A DNA stretch of 64,000 nucleotides, taken from assembly GCF_020881035.1 (NCBI RefSeq), contig NZ_JAJITC010000021.1:1-64000 (forward strand), read 5' to 3'. The stretch is from Paraburkholderia translucens. GTDB taxonomy: Bacteria > Pseudomonadota > Gammaproteobacteria > Burkholderiales > Burkholderiaceae. The translations under genes were made by a program, and so were the position numbers. How positions within the stretch are numbered: position 1 is the first letter of the stretch; each line of letters starts with the position of its first letter. Of this stretch, positions 17,986 through 25,136 are shown in pieces. The notes under the pieces were generated by a model, which saw only the letters and a list, made by a program, of their open reading frames with translations, was not told the origin of the DNA and did not search any database.

Positions 17986-18254
17986 CGTCCTCCTCTGGAC
18001 GGATAAACCGGTCTCCACAACTTCTAACACGTATTTCGACGTTCCAACCTAAGCGAGTGAAATGCCGTCAGGGCCGCGCGACAATGCCTGCCACTATAGC
18101 TGATTTCCTGTCTGCTAATTCCGCGAGACGCGAACATAATGCATCGCAGAGCTAATCAGCGGTGATGTTAGACTTGATTCGACCTTGGGGCACAATTAAG
18201 GACAACGACCATCGCGAGGAGATTTGCCTCGCGCCCTGACAGGAGAACCGGCAA
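17986..18254. other. intergenic region with leader hairpin upstream of the PEBP gene
   Basis: 269 bp between divergent genes. TTAGAC (18167-18172) and CACAAT (18190-18195) with a 17-bp spacer are a possible promoter for the PEBP gene. CGCGAGG (18214-18220) and CCTCGCG (18228-18234) form a 7-bp stem with a 7-nt loop 7 nt before the AGGAGAA ribosome site, so it would lie in the 5' leader. Confidence 0.45.
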
Positions 18255-18851
18255 ATGCACATGCGTTGCCTGGTTGTTTCGCTGGCGTCATCGTGGCGGG
18301 ATCGATCGCTCGCGCTCGGCGCGATGCTCGCGCTATTCGCGGCGCATAGTGCCGGTGCGCGGGCCGACGGCCCGTTCACGCTGACGAGCGCGAACGTGCG
18401 CGGGGGTGGCACCGTGCAAAGCGCGCAGGTGTTCGACCAGAACGACTGCAAGGGCGGCAACCATTCGCCACAACTGACGTGGCGCAACGCGCCGGCCGGC
18501 ACGCGCGGCTTCGCGATCACGATGTTCGACGAGGACGCGCCGGGTCGCGGCTGGTGGCACTGGGCGGTCGCGGGCATCCCGGCTACCGTCGACAGCCTGC
18601 CCGAAAATGCGAGTTCGTCGGGTTTCCTGCAGAAACTCGGCGCGGTCGAAGCGCGCAACGATTTCGATACCGACGGATATGGGGGCCCATGCCCGCCGCC
18701 CGGCAAACCGCATCGCTATATCATCACGGTGTACGCGCTGAACTCGGACAAACTGCGTCTCGCGCAAGGACGCCCCGCGTTGATGTTCGACCATGAGATC
18801 GGCACGGCCGCGATCGGCAGCGCGCGGCTAGTGGTCAATTACGGGCGCTAG
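18255..18851 (+). CDS. YbhB/YbcL-family PEBP (Raf kinase inhibitor-like) protein, exported
   Basis: Phosphatidylethanolamine-binding-protein fold, 198 aa, with a cleavable signal peptide (about residues 18-38, ending SAGARADG). The PEBP core is visible: NHSPQLTWRNAPAGTRGFAITMFD with acidic ligand-site residues, DEDAPGRGWWHWAV (the D-P-DAP/HW motif) and the C-terminal GPCPPPGKPHRYIITVYAL block. Bacterial members have no firmly known role. The Shine-Dalgarno AGGAGAA lies 8 nt before ATG 18255. Monocistronic. Confidence 0.9.
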   Translation: MHMRCLVVSLASSWRDRSLALGAMLALFAAHSAGARADGPFTLTSANVRGGGTVQSAQVFDQNDCKGGNHSPQLTWRNAPAGTRGFAITMFDEDAPGRGWWHWAVAGIPATVDSLPENASSSGFLQKLGAVEARNDFDTDGYGGPCPPPGKPHRYIITVYALNSDKLRLAQGRPALMFDHEIGTAAIGSARLVVNYGR

Positions 18852-18862
18852 CGGTGGTCGTC

Positions 18863-18882
18863 GCGGCGCGCCAGCGCGCCGC
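18863..18882. repeat. GC-rich perfect palindrome after the PEBP gene
   Basis: GCGGCGCGC (18863-18871) and GCGCGCCGC (18874-18882) are inverted with a 2-nt centre, 12 bp after the stop codon. No T-run follows, so it could slow 3' decay or be a protein site but is not a typical terminator. Confidence 0.55.
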
Positions 18883-18918
18883 ATTGCGTAGGGTTTCCCG
18901 TTCACCTTTCCGCTTGCT

Positions 18919-19002
18919 TTGCTGGAGCTTTCCACGCGGACGATCGGCATCGTTTTTCACAGCGGCTACGGCCACCTGAAGAAAGTCGCCGAAGCCTATC
19001 TG
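18919..19002 (+). pseudogene. remnant of a flavodoxin-type NAD(P)H-dependent oxidoreductase
   Basis: A short open frame encodes TIGIVFHSGYGHLKKVAEAYL (residue 8 onward), which reads as the first beta strand, FMN phosphate loop and first helix of WrbA-like flavodoxin-fold reductases (compare the usual IVYHSGYGHTxKxAEA). The similarity stops abruptly at about 19002 and the rest of the frame to 19110 is unrelated. No domain remainder is visible before argC. I read it as a 5' fragment left by deletion; the gene is not functional. Confidence 0.6.
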
Positions 19003-19161
19003 CGATTATCGGCCCGCATTCACCTCGCAACAGGTCACGCCACTGTCACGCCCCGCGCGCATCGTCGTTTTTTCGCGCTGCAGCGCACGTGCGCGGTGTT
19101 GAAGTCTTAAAATGGCGTTCCGGCGCGGCGTCGCGCCACGTTTCCAGTGAGTGAGATCGAG

Positions 19162-20109
19162 ATGAGCACGAAAGTTTTTGTCGACGGACAGGAAGGCACC
19201 ACCGGCCTGAAGATTTTTGAATACCTGTCGCAGCGCGCCGACATCGAAATCCTGCGTATCGAAGAAGCCAAGCGCAAGGACCTCGACGAGCGCCGTCGTC
19301 TCATCAACGCGTCGGACGTCACGTTCCTGTGCCTGCCTGACGTCGCCTCGCGCGAATCCGCTTCGCTCGTCGACAACGACCGCACCGTGCTGATCGACGC
19401 GAGCACCGCGTTCCGCACGTCGCCCGACTGGGCCTACGGCTTGCCCGAGCTGGCCCGCTCGCAACGCGAGCGTCTGCGGACGGCCAAACGCATTGCCGTG
19501 CCGGGCTGCCACGCATCGGCCTTCGTGCTTGCGATGCGCCCACTCGTCGAAGCCGGCATCGTCGCGCCCGAGTTCGCCGCGCACGCCTACTCGATCACCG
19601 GCTACAGCGGCGGCGGCAAGAAAATGATTGCCGACTATGAAGCGGGCGGCAACGACAGGCTGAAGAGCCCGCGCCCGTATGCGCTCGGCCTCACGCACAA
19701 GCATCTGCCGGAAATGGCGGCGCATACGGGCCTGAAGTCGGCGCCGATCTTCACGCCGATCGTCGGCGACTTTTACAAGGGCCTTGCGGTCACCACATAC
19801 TTCTCGCCGCAGCAGCTCGCGAAAAAGACTAAGCCGCAGGACGTGCAGGCTCTGTTCGCGGAGTACTACGCGGGTGAAGCGTTCGTGCACGTCGCGCCGT
19901 TCAGCGCCGAGGCGAATCTCGACAACGGCTTCTTCGACGTGCAGGCGAACAACGACACAAATCGCGTCGACCTGTTCGTGTTCGGCAACGAGGAGCGTTT
20001 CGTGACCGTGGCGCGTCTGGACAATCTCGGCAAGGGCGCATCGGGCGCGGCGATCCAGTGTATGAATCTCGCGATCGGCGCAGCCGAAGACGCCGGCTTG
20101 AAGCGCTAG
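19162..20109 (+). CDS. argC: N-acetyl-gamma-glutamyl-phosphate reductase, type 2
   Basis: NADPH-dependent reduction of N-acetylglutamyl phosphate to the semialdehyde in arginine synthesis; cytosolic. 315 aa from ATG 19162 (MSTKVFVDGQEGTTGLKI, the conserved type-2 start with the GxxGxxG-like nucleotide loop); the ORF could begin 15 bp earlier at GTG. The catalytic Cys116 lies in VPGCHASAF. Further marks: SGYSGGGKKM-like segment (ITGYSGGGKKM) and HKHLPEM. Burkholderiales usually also carry a type-1 ArgC near rpsI, so this may be a second copy; that cannot be checked here. A terminator follows. Confidence 0.93.
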   Translation: MSTKVFVDGQEGTTGLKIFEYLSQRADIEILRIEEAKRKDLDERRRLINASDVTFLCLPDVASRESASLVDNDRTVLIDASTAFRTSPDWAYGLPELARSQRERLRTAKRIAVPGCHASAFVLAMRPLVEAGIVAPEFAAHAYSITGYSGGGKKMIADYEAGGNDRLKSPRPYALGLTHKHLPEMAAHTGLKSAPIFTPIVGDFYKGLAVTTYFSPQQLAKKTKPQDVQALFAEYYAGEAFVHVAPFSAEANLDNGFFDVQANNDTNRVDLFVFGNEERFVTVARLDNLGKGASGAAIQCMNLAIGAAEDAGLKR

Positions 20110-20163
20110 GCGAACCGACCCGCGGGCGTCGGCACCAGGTCGAGCGTCTGCTGTCCCACAGAA

Positions 20164-20192
20164 AAGCCGGTCATCACAGACCGGCTTTTTGC
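20164..20192 (+). terminator. terminator of argC
   Basis: AAGCCGGTC (20164-20172) pairs with GACCGGCTT (20179-20187), followed by a T-run. Confidence 0.85.
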
Positions 20193-20268
20193 TTTAAAGC
20201 GCGCTCATTTCGCGGGCCTTCGCCGACGCCGGCGTATCGCACAACGGGTTCTTCGAAGAATTCCGGGC

Positions 20269-20329
20269 AAAAAAAAGCCCACCTAGGTTGGCGGGCTGAA
20301 TCCATATCAGTGGAGACATGGAGGAGACA
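20269..20329 (-). ncRNA. candidate small regulatory RNA with CUCC anti-Shine-Dalgarno motifs
   Basis: On the minus strand a complete transcription unit of about 60 nt is visible: a promoter at 20364-20336, a 5' part containing UCUCCUCC and a second CUCC placed in the loop of a UCCAU/AUGGA hairpin (20318-20297), then a terminator stem GCCCGCC (20296-20290)/GGUGGGC (20283-20277) followed by eight U. CUCC-rich loops can pair with ribosome-binding sites, as known for the alpha-r14-type and several Burkholderia sRNAs. There is no credible reading frame. It lies between the lysE-like gene and argC, on the strand of the former. Confidence 0.75.
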
Positions 20330-20335
20330 AAACGT

Positions 20336-20364
20336 ACTATAGCAAACCGCTTGGTGCGTCGCAA
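20336..20364 (-). promoter_or_regulatory. sigma-70 promoter of the candidate sRNA
   Basis: Minus strand TTGCGA (20364-20359), 17-bp spacer, TATAGT (20341-20336) with a T-G-C just before the -10. The predicted start is near 20329. The upstream part also contains an inverted pair GGGT-CA-ACCC (20376-20385) of unknown meaning. Confidence 0.75.
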
Positions 20365-20456
20365 CATGCAAATTAGGGTTGACCCTCAATGTTGCGAACA
20401 TACAACGGTCACATCCCTGTGGTTCAGTTTCCCTTGCCTCTCCAGACGCAAGCTGC

Positions 20457-21092
20457 TCAATGACGCACTAGCGCCATCATCGCGCCGAAACCGACGAATA
20501 CGCCGCCCGTCAGCCGATGGAACATCCGCGCGACGCTGCGGCTCTTCAGCTTCGTGCCGATGCGCGTGCCGAACCCCGCGTACACCAGATACCAGCTGAC
20601 CTCGATCGACGCGAACGTGGCGACCAGCACGCCGAATTGCGGCAACTTCGGCTGCGCCGCATCGATGAATTGGGGCAACAGCGCGGCCGCGAACAGGATC
20701 GCCTTCGGATTGCTGCTCGCGACCAGAAAACCGTTACGAAATAGCGCCAGGCGCGAGCGCACGGGCTTCGCCGTCAATTCATCGACGTTTCGCGCGATGG
20801 TTTCGTCGACCGGCGCACGCCAGGCCTTGATACCCAGGTACACCAGATAGGCCGCGCCGATCATGCGCAGCGCATTGAACATCGTCGGCCACGCCGCCAG
20901 GAAGACGCCGAGCCCCGCCGCCGATACCGCCAGCATCAACACCAGCGCCGACAGGCACCCGGCCATGGTCGCACTTGCGCGGCGCAGGCCGTGCTGGGCG
21001 CCGTGCGTCATCACGAGCAGCATGTTTGGACCGGGAATGGCGGAAACGACGAAAACGGTGACGGCGAATAGCCACCAGGTGTGCAGAGTCAT
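20457..21092 (-). CDS. LysE-family amino-acid exporter
   Basis: Inner-membrane exporter of the LysE/RhtB family, 211 aa, with about six predicted helices. The family signature near the N terminus is intact (SAIPGPNMLLVMTHGAQHGLRRA), as is the SSNPKAILFAAALLPQFI segment in the middle. The substrate is probably an amino acid or homoserine-like metabolite, but the family is broad. It starts at ATG 21092. Single gene; the candidate sRNA lies about 100 bp downstream on the same strand with its own promoter. Confidence 0.9.
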   Translation of the reverse strand: MTLHTWWLFAVTVFVVSAIPGPNMLLVMTHGAQHGLRRASATMAGCLSALVLMLAVSAAGLGVFLAAWPTMFNALRMIGAAYLVYLGIKAWRAPVDETIARNVDELTAKPVRSRLALFRNGFLVASSNPKAILFAAALLPQFIDAAQPKLPQFGVLVATFASIEVSWYLVYAGFGTRIGTKLKSRSVARMFHRLTGGVFVGFGAMMALVRH

Positions 21093-21200
21093 CGAAATCG
21101 GGGAGAGAGAAAATCGGGCGGCTATTATGCCTCGCCGCCCGTCGTCACTTCACGCGGCCACTCGTATCGATCGCCAGGGTCCGGCGATCGACACCTTTCG

Positions 21201-22070
21201 TCAACGGCCGGCGCGACGCGTCGCCACCTGACCCAGTACCGCGAAATCCTTCTCGCCGTCGCCGTGCGCAATCGCCTCGATCAGGCTGTCGCGCACCACG
21301 CTCGCGACCGGCATCGGAGTCGTCACCGCATCGGCGGCGGCGAGCGCGAGGCGCACGTCCTTCAGGCCGAGGCGCGCCTTGAACAGCGCAGGCTCGAAGC
21401 GCTGCTCGGCGATCAGCTTGCCGTAGCCCGAGTACACCGGTCCCTGGAACAGGCCGCTCGTGATCACGTCGAGGAAGTCCTGCATCGCGAGCCCGTGGCC
21501 GGTCACGAGCGCGGCCGCCTCGCCGAGCGTCTCGATCGCCGCGCCGAGCATGAAGTTCGCGGCGAGCTTCATCACGTTCGCCTGCTGCGGCAGCGAGCCG
21601 ATGCGCCAGGTCTTCTGGCCAAGCGCGTCGAAAATCGGCTGAATCCGGTCGATCGATTCGGCCGGGCCGCCCGCGACGATCGTCAGCTTGCCCGCCGCTG
21701 CGACGTCAGGCCGTCCGAGCACAGGCGCGGCGACGTAGTGCACGCCGCGCGACGCGTGCGCGGTCGCCAGTTCCTCGGCGAGCGCCACGGAAATCGTCGC
21801 CATGTTTGCGTGGATCAGCCCGCGCGGCGCATGTTCGAGCAGCGACGCGGTGATGACTTCGCGCAGCGCGGCATCGTCGGCGAGCATCGAGAACACGGCG
21901 TCGCCCGCAAACGCTTCTGCCGGCGTCGCGACGATCTGCGCGCCCAGCGCGGCCAGCGGCAGCGCCTTCTCCGGCGAGCGGTTCCACACACGCACCTGGT
22001 GCCCGGCTTTCAGAATGTTTGCAACCATCGCGGCGCCCATCTCGCCGAGACCAATAAAACCGATGTCCAT
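21201..22070 (-). CDS. 3-hydroxyisobutyrate dehydrogenase-like NAD(P)-dependent oxidoreductase
   Basis: Beta-hydroxyacid dehydrogenase family, 289 aa. N-terminal Rossmann motif IGFIGLGEMGAAMVANIL; the Arg in VWNRSPEKA after the second strand suggests NADP preference. The substrate-binding helix-turn block ARGVHYVAAPVLGRPDVAAAGKL and the catalytic Lys in QQANVMKLAANFML are present, followed by the helical C-terminal domain. Substrate could be 3-hydroxyisobutyrate, tartronate semialdehyde or a glyoxylate-type compound. The Shine-Dalgarno GGAG lies 7 nt before ATG 22070. Confidence 0.88.
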   Translation of the reverse strand: MDIGFIGLGEMGAAMVANILKAGHQVRVWNRSPEKALPLAALGAQIVATPAEAFAGDAVFSMLADDAALREVITASLLEHAPRGLIHANMATISVALAEELATAHASRGVHYVAAPVLGRPDVAAAGKLTIVAGGPAESIDRIQPIFDALGQKTWRIGSLPQQANVMKLAANFMLGAAIETLGEAAALVTGHGLAMQDFLDVITSGLFQGPVYSGYGKLIAEQRFEPALFKARLGLKDVRLALAAADAVTTPMPVASVVRDSLIEAIAHGDGEKDFAVLGQVATRRAGR

Positions 22071-22163
22071 CTATCGCTCCGTCTTCTAAAGAACCCGAAG
22101 TAAAGCACACTCATGCGACAAGCGCAGGACAACGCGCAATCCGGGCGGTGCCATACTCTTAGG

Positions 22164-22922
22164 ATGGTCACTGCGACATTCCGTTTCTACGAGGAGCTGA
22201 ACGACTTCATCGCCCGCCCGCTGCGCCGGCGCGCGTTCACCTGCGTCTGCGCACGCGGCGCGACGACCAAGCACATGATCGAAGTGCTCGGCGTGCCGCA
22301 TACCGAGGTCGAGTTGATACTCGTGAACGGCGACTCGGTCGGATTCGATCATCCGCTCGCCGACGGCGACCGCGTCGCCGTCTATCCGAAATTCGAGGCG
22401 CTCGACATCCAGCCACTGCTGCGCGTGCGCGAGCGGCCGTTGCGGGTGGTGCGCTTCATCGCCGATGCGCATCTCGGCGGCCTCGCGCCTCTGCTGCGGC
22501 TCGCGGGCTTCGATACGCTGTACGACAACCATTATCCTGACGCCGATATCGAGGCGCTCGCCGCCGCGCAACAGCGCATCGTGCTGACGCGCGACCGCGA
22601 GCTGCTCAAACGCCGCAACATCACGCACGGCTGCTACGTGCGCGCATTGCGGCCGCGCGAGCAGTTGCGCGAAGTGTTCGAGCGGCTCGATCTCGCGCGC
22701 AGCGCGCAACCGTTCCGGCTATGCCTGATATGCAACGCGCCGCTGCGGCGCATCGCGCGTGAGGAAGCCGCCCCGCGCGTGCCGCACGGCGTGCTGCAGC
22801 GGCATGACCGCTTCGTCACCTGCGACGTCTGCTCGCGTGTGTTCTGGGAAGGCACGCATTGGCAGCGGATGCGCGCGTTGATGGACAGCGTTTCGGCCGG
22901 CGAGCCGTCGCGCATCGGCTGA
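22164..22922 (+). CDS. Mut7-C RNase-domain protein with N-terminal ubiquitin-like domain
   Basis: 252-aa protein. Residues 1-85 form a MoaD/ThiS-like beta-grasp domain (TATFRFYEELNDFI, then VELILVNGDSV, ADGDRVAVYPKFE). Residues about 95-240 match the Mut7-C (PIN-like) domain: RFIADAHLGGLAPLLRLAGFDTLYDN, ILTRDRELLKR, followed by two CxxC pairs (CLICNAPL and CDVCSRVFWEGTHWQRM) that would bind zinc. The role is proposed as RNA cleavage by analogy; no experimental role is known to me. I use ATG 22164; an upstream start at 22113 adds non-conserved residues. Confidence 0.85.
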   Translation: MVTATFRFYEELNDFIARPLRRRAFTCVCARGATTKHMIEVLGVPHTEVELILVNGDSVGFDHPLADGDRVAVYPKFEALDIQPLLRVRERPLRVVRFIADAHLGGLAPLLRLAGFDTLYDNHYPDADIEALAAAQQRIVLTRDRELLKRRNITHGCYVRALRPREQLREVFERLDLARSAQPFRLCLICNAPLRRIAREEAAPRVPHGVLQRHDRFVTCDVCSRVFWEGTHWQRMRALMDSVSAGEPSRIG

Positions 22923-22975
22923 CGCCGCGTGCTTGCGTACAATGCAGGTTGATCTATTTCGCAAAGGCCTTTCCG

Positions 22976-23254
22976 ATGGCGATGAAAAAAACCGACCTTG
23001 AAAAGAACAAGGCACTGAAACTGGGTAACGCGATGAAGCAGGCGGCCGCGAACCGCGCCGGCAAGGGCGCGGCGACCGAGCCGAAGATCGACCGGCGCGA
23101 GCAGCGCAAGCTCGATCAGGCTCAAGGCTTGGTTCCGTTTGCATGCAAGCTGAGCAGCGGGCTGGTCGAAGAGCTGAAAACGCGCGCCGCCACCCATCCG
23201 GACGGCCTGAACGGGCTACTGGACGACGTGATCCGGCGCGGACTCGCGGGCTGA
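22976..23254 (+). CDS. conserved hypothetical protein, Lys/Arg-rich
   Basis: 92-aa basic protein (MAMKKTDLEKNKALKLGN start). The first half is Lys/Ala-rich and probably disordered; the second half (DQAQGLVPFACKLSSGLVEELKTRAATHPDGLNGLLDDVIRRGL) looks like a short ribbon-helix or helical domain. TACAAT (22939-22944) is a likely -10, and AAAGG precedes the start. I do not recognise the function. It is followed by a strong terminator. Confidence 0.7.
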   Translation: MAMKKTDLEKNKALKLGNAMKQAAANRAGKGAATEPKIDRREQRKLDQAQGLVPFACKLSSGLVEELKTRAATHPDGLNGLLDDVIRRGLAG

Positions 23255-23287
23255 TCGTCCCGCGCAAGACCCGCCGCAAAAGCAAAA

Positions 23288-23317
23288 AAGGCCAGAGCGC
23301 ATGCTCTGGCCTTTTTT
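23288..23317. terminator. bidirectional terminator
   Basis: GGCCAGAGC (23290-23298) and GCTCTGGCC (23303-23311), 4-nt loop, T-run on the plus side and A-run on the other. It serves the small basic protein gene and could serve the convergent small exported-protein gene. Confidence 0.9.
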
Positions 23318-23404
23318 GCTGGTAACGCATCTGGCGCCACGGCTGCGTCGACCAACCGGCGGTGCGGCGCAGCGGTACGGCGCGCCCGGCGAGCGGGCGT
23401 CGGA

Positions 23405-23614
23405 TCAGTTTTGCGTGCCCTTGTCGTTCGTGCCCGCGGCGGAAGCTTCGGCGGAAACGTGTGCTTTCTTGCCGTGCGTCTTCAGTTGCTTGACGTGATG
23501 CTTCTTCGGTGCGCTTGCGGCTGCTGCGGGAGCGGCTTCCGATGCCTGAGCGAAGGCCTGAACGGAAACGAGCGCGATCGAAGCGGCTGCGAGCGAGACG
23601 ATAACTTTCTTCAT
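23405..23614 (-). CDS. small exported Ala/Lys-rich protein
   Basis: 69-aa protein from ATG 23614 with GGGGA 8 nt upstream. A clear signal peptide (MKKVIVSLAAASIALVSVQAFAQ) is followed by a short Ala-, Lys- and His-rich mature part (EAAPAAAASAPKKHHVKQLKTHGKK) ending with TNDKGTQN. Probably a small periplasmic or secreted peptide; similar low-complexity proteins are frequent in Burkholderia. Function unknown. Confidence 0.75.
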   Translation of the reverse strand: MKKVIVSLAAASIALVSVQAFAQASEAAPAAAASAPKKHHVKQLKTHGKKAHVSAEASAAGTNDKGTQN

Positions 23615-24113
23615 GTGTTGTTCCCCAAACCAGACGACTAAGTCAATGTGAATGAATACAACAGCTGCACGGTAGAGCGGGCTGGACTTCGAGGTGCCTT
23701 GCGCTCCCCGCGGGAGAGTATTACCCAAGCGTAGGCGGTTTGTCATGCGCAAAACCCGATATGTATTTTCCGGGAGACAGCTTGCTTTCAGCGTGCCTTC
23801 GTCTGCCGGGCAAGCCATACGAAGGGCATGACCGGCTGCGCCACAAGCCGGCCGCCTCGCGCCGCGCCAACCGCTGCGGCGCGCTCAAACCAGATTCCGC
23901 AACAGGCTCGCGGTCTCCTGCAGCACCGGCAAAACACGCTGCAGCGCTATGCGGCGCCATCGCACGCGGCGGTGATCTTCAGCATGGAAGGCGTGTTCGC
24001 GCCGTTTGCGAGCAGGCTCGTGCTCGGCGAAATGCTGGCGGCTCGGGGGTTGTGACAGGTTCGGTGCGCGACTGACGCGCTGAGCGGTCAGCCGGTCTTG
24101 CCGATTTGCAGAA
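23615..24113. other. intergenic region holding a decayed transporter fragment
   Basis: 499 bp without an intact gene. The left part should hold the promoter of the small exported protein. The right part contains the EamA-like remnant listed separately. I see no terminator or repeat. Confidence 0.5.
23933..24055 (+). pseudogene. remnant of an EamA-family (DMT) transporter C-terminal part
   Basis: The frame encodes NTLQRYAAPSHAAVIFSMEG followed by VFAPFASRLVLGEMLAARGL. This reads as the well-known last-repeat segment of EamA drug/metabolite transporters (TxAALIFSLEPVFAALFGWLLLGE-type). The expected last helix is missing, the frame stops at 24055, and the sequence upstream does not encode membrane helices in any frame. 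It is most likely a fragment left after deletion or decay. Confidence 0.55.
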
Positions 24114-24365
24114 CTATGCCGCGCGCGGATGAGCGACCGCGCCCGGTGCATCGGCGGTCGGCGGAAACACGCACCAGCAGCCGTCGTCGTGACGAAAGAA
24201 GAACAACCCTCGCGCGCCCTCTCCCGTCGACGTTTCGACCCGCACATAACGCCGGCCGCCCGTGCGCGTGCGGCTGAACTCCGTCACGTGAATCGGCTGG
24301 GCAGGCGACGGCGCTAGCCACTTCTCGACCAGAAACCGCAACGACTGCTCGCTCGCGGCTCTCAC
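24114..24365 (-). CDS. conserved hypothetical protein, second gene of a two-gene unit
   Basis: 83-aa protein starting at GTG 24365, which overlaps the TGA of the upstream gene by 4 bp (GTGA); a GGAG lies 7 nt before the GTG. The protein (EQSLRFLVEKWL, then FSRTRTGGRRYVRVET, then GLFFFRHDDGCWCVFPP) reads as a compact beta-rich domain with aromatic residues and no signal peptide. I do not recognise a family. The overlap and ribosome site argue strongly for a real, translationally coupled gene. Confidence 0.6.
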   Translation of the reverse strand: MRAASEQSLRFLVEKWLAPSPAQPIHVTEFSRTRTGGRRYVRVETSTGEGARGLFFFRHDDGCWCVFPPTADAPGAVAHPRAA

Positions 24366-24571
24366 GATCTGCTCCGGAACAGTTTGTCCCGCTGTGTGTC
24401 GCGCGTGGACTCGGGACTATCTTCGCCGGCGGCGTCGACGTTCTCGTCAGCCTCGGCGGCTCCCAGCGCCATCGCCCGATTGGTCGCGGCCGCGCGTAAC
24501 GTTCTGCATTGAGCCGCATGCCGAAGGTCCGAGAGAAGACGGACTAGCTGTCGTGCTGATCTGCGTTTCAT
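24362..24571 (-). CDS. small Arg/Ala-rich hypothetical protein, first gene of a two-gene unit
   Basis: 69-aa protein from ATG 24571, preceded by a GGGGGA ribosome site 5 nt upstream. The N-terminal half is basic and helical (MKRRSARQLVRLLSDLRHAA), the C-terminal half acidic and probably disordered (AAEADENVDAAGEDSPESTRD). Its stop overlaps the start of the next gene (GTGA). Function unknown. Possible roles, such as a small nucleic-acid binding partner of the second protein, are guesses. Confidence 0.5.
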   Translation of the reverse strand: MKRRSARQLVRLLSDLRHAAQCRTLRAAATNRAMALGAAEADENVDAAGEDSPESTRDTQRDKLFRSRS

Positions 24572-24808
24572 ACATCCCCCGCACTGCACCAGGAACCTCA
24601 GAAACCACTTTAACTTTATGCCGGATTGTTCGCTGTACAAATGGTTTTGACAAAATAGCAACAGTTGCGCTTGCAAAATAACGGTGCGCAATCTTCGTGC
24701 CGCGTTGTGAATGTGCGCATTTGGCGGCCGGAAATCTGTGCGTTGGCGAGCGCTTCGCATCACGCGAAGCGTTGGAGCGCGAGCAACGGGCCTTTATTCG
24801 CAGGACGG

Positions 24809-24817
24809 TTATCCACA
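24809..24817 (+). promoter_or_regulatory. DnaA box
   Basis: Exact TTATCCACA consensus in a non-coding stretch; a second exact copy lies 185 bp away in the same orientation. Confidence 0.6.
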
Positions 24818-24993
24818 GCGACCTCTGAACAACTTTGGGATAGCACGACGGACAGCCTGTGCGCGAAATCTTGATAAACGCGGAGGTCGGTTAACGGAGG
24901 TTCGAACTTATCCCGCGTATGTAGTTTTTCTACCGGCGTGTTCCGCAGGGTTATAGTTTTCGCATGGCGTTGAAGCGCCGGGACATTTACGAG

Positions 24994-25002
24994 TTATCCA
25001 CA
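24994..25002 (+). promoter_or_regulatory. DnaA box
   Basis: Exact TTATCCACA consensus, second copy in the same non-coding region. Confidence 0.6.
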
Positions 25003-25136
25003 GAATCAGTTAAGCCTTGTTAACTACTACTATGTTTGTATACGTATACGGTAAACCCCATAAGGTGAATTCGCTCCGCGGTTGAAGGACAGGCTGACCG
25101 GAACCTGGTCAGCCCGAATGCGAGTGCGCGCCGCGA

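Larger units (their letters stand above)
24572..25136. other. 565-bp non-coding region with two DnaA boxes and a palindrome
   Basis: No gene is supported. Contents: CGCTTCGC/GCGAAGCG palindrome with a 5-nt loop (24751-24771); perfect DnaA boxes TTATCCACA at 24809-24817 and 24994-25002; and, between and after them, the most A/T-rich stretch of this part of the window, including the near-palindrome TGTATACGTATAC around 25035-25050. It must also hold the promoter of the two small genes on the minus strand. Confidence 0.6.

Noticed and set aside
20174..20401. 75-codon ORF on the minus strand over the sRNA candidate
   Set aside because: It spans the promoter and the terminator of the RNA unit and has no ribosome site.
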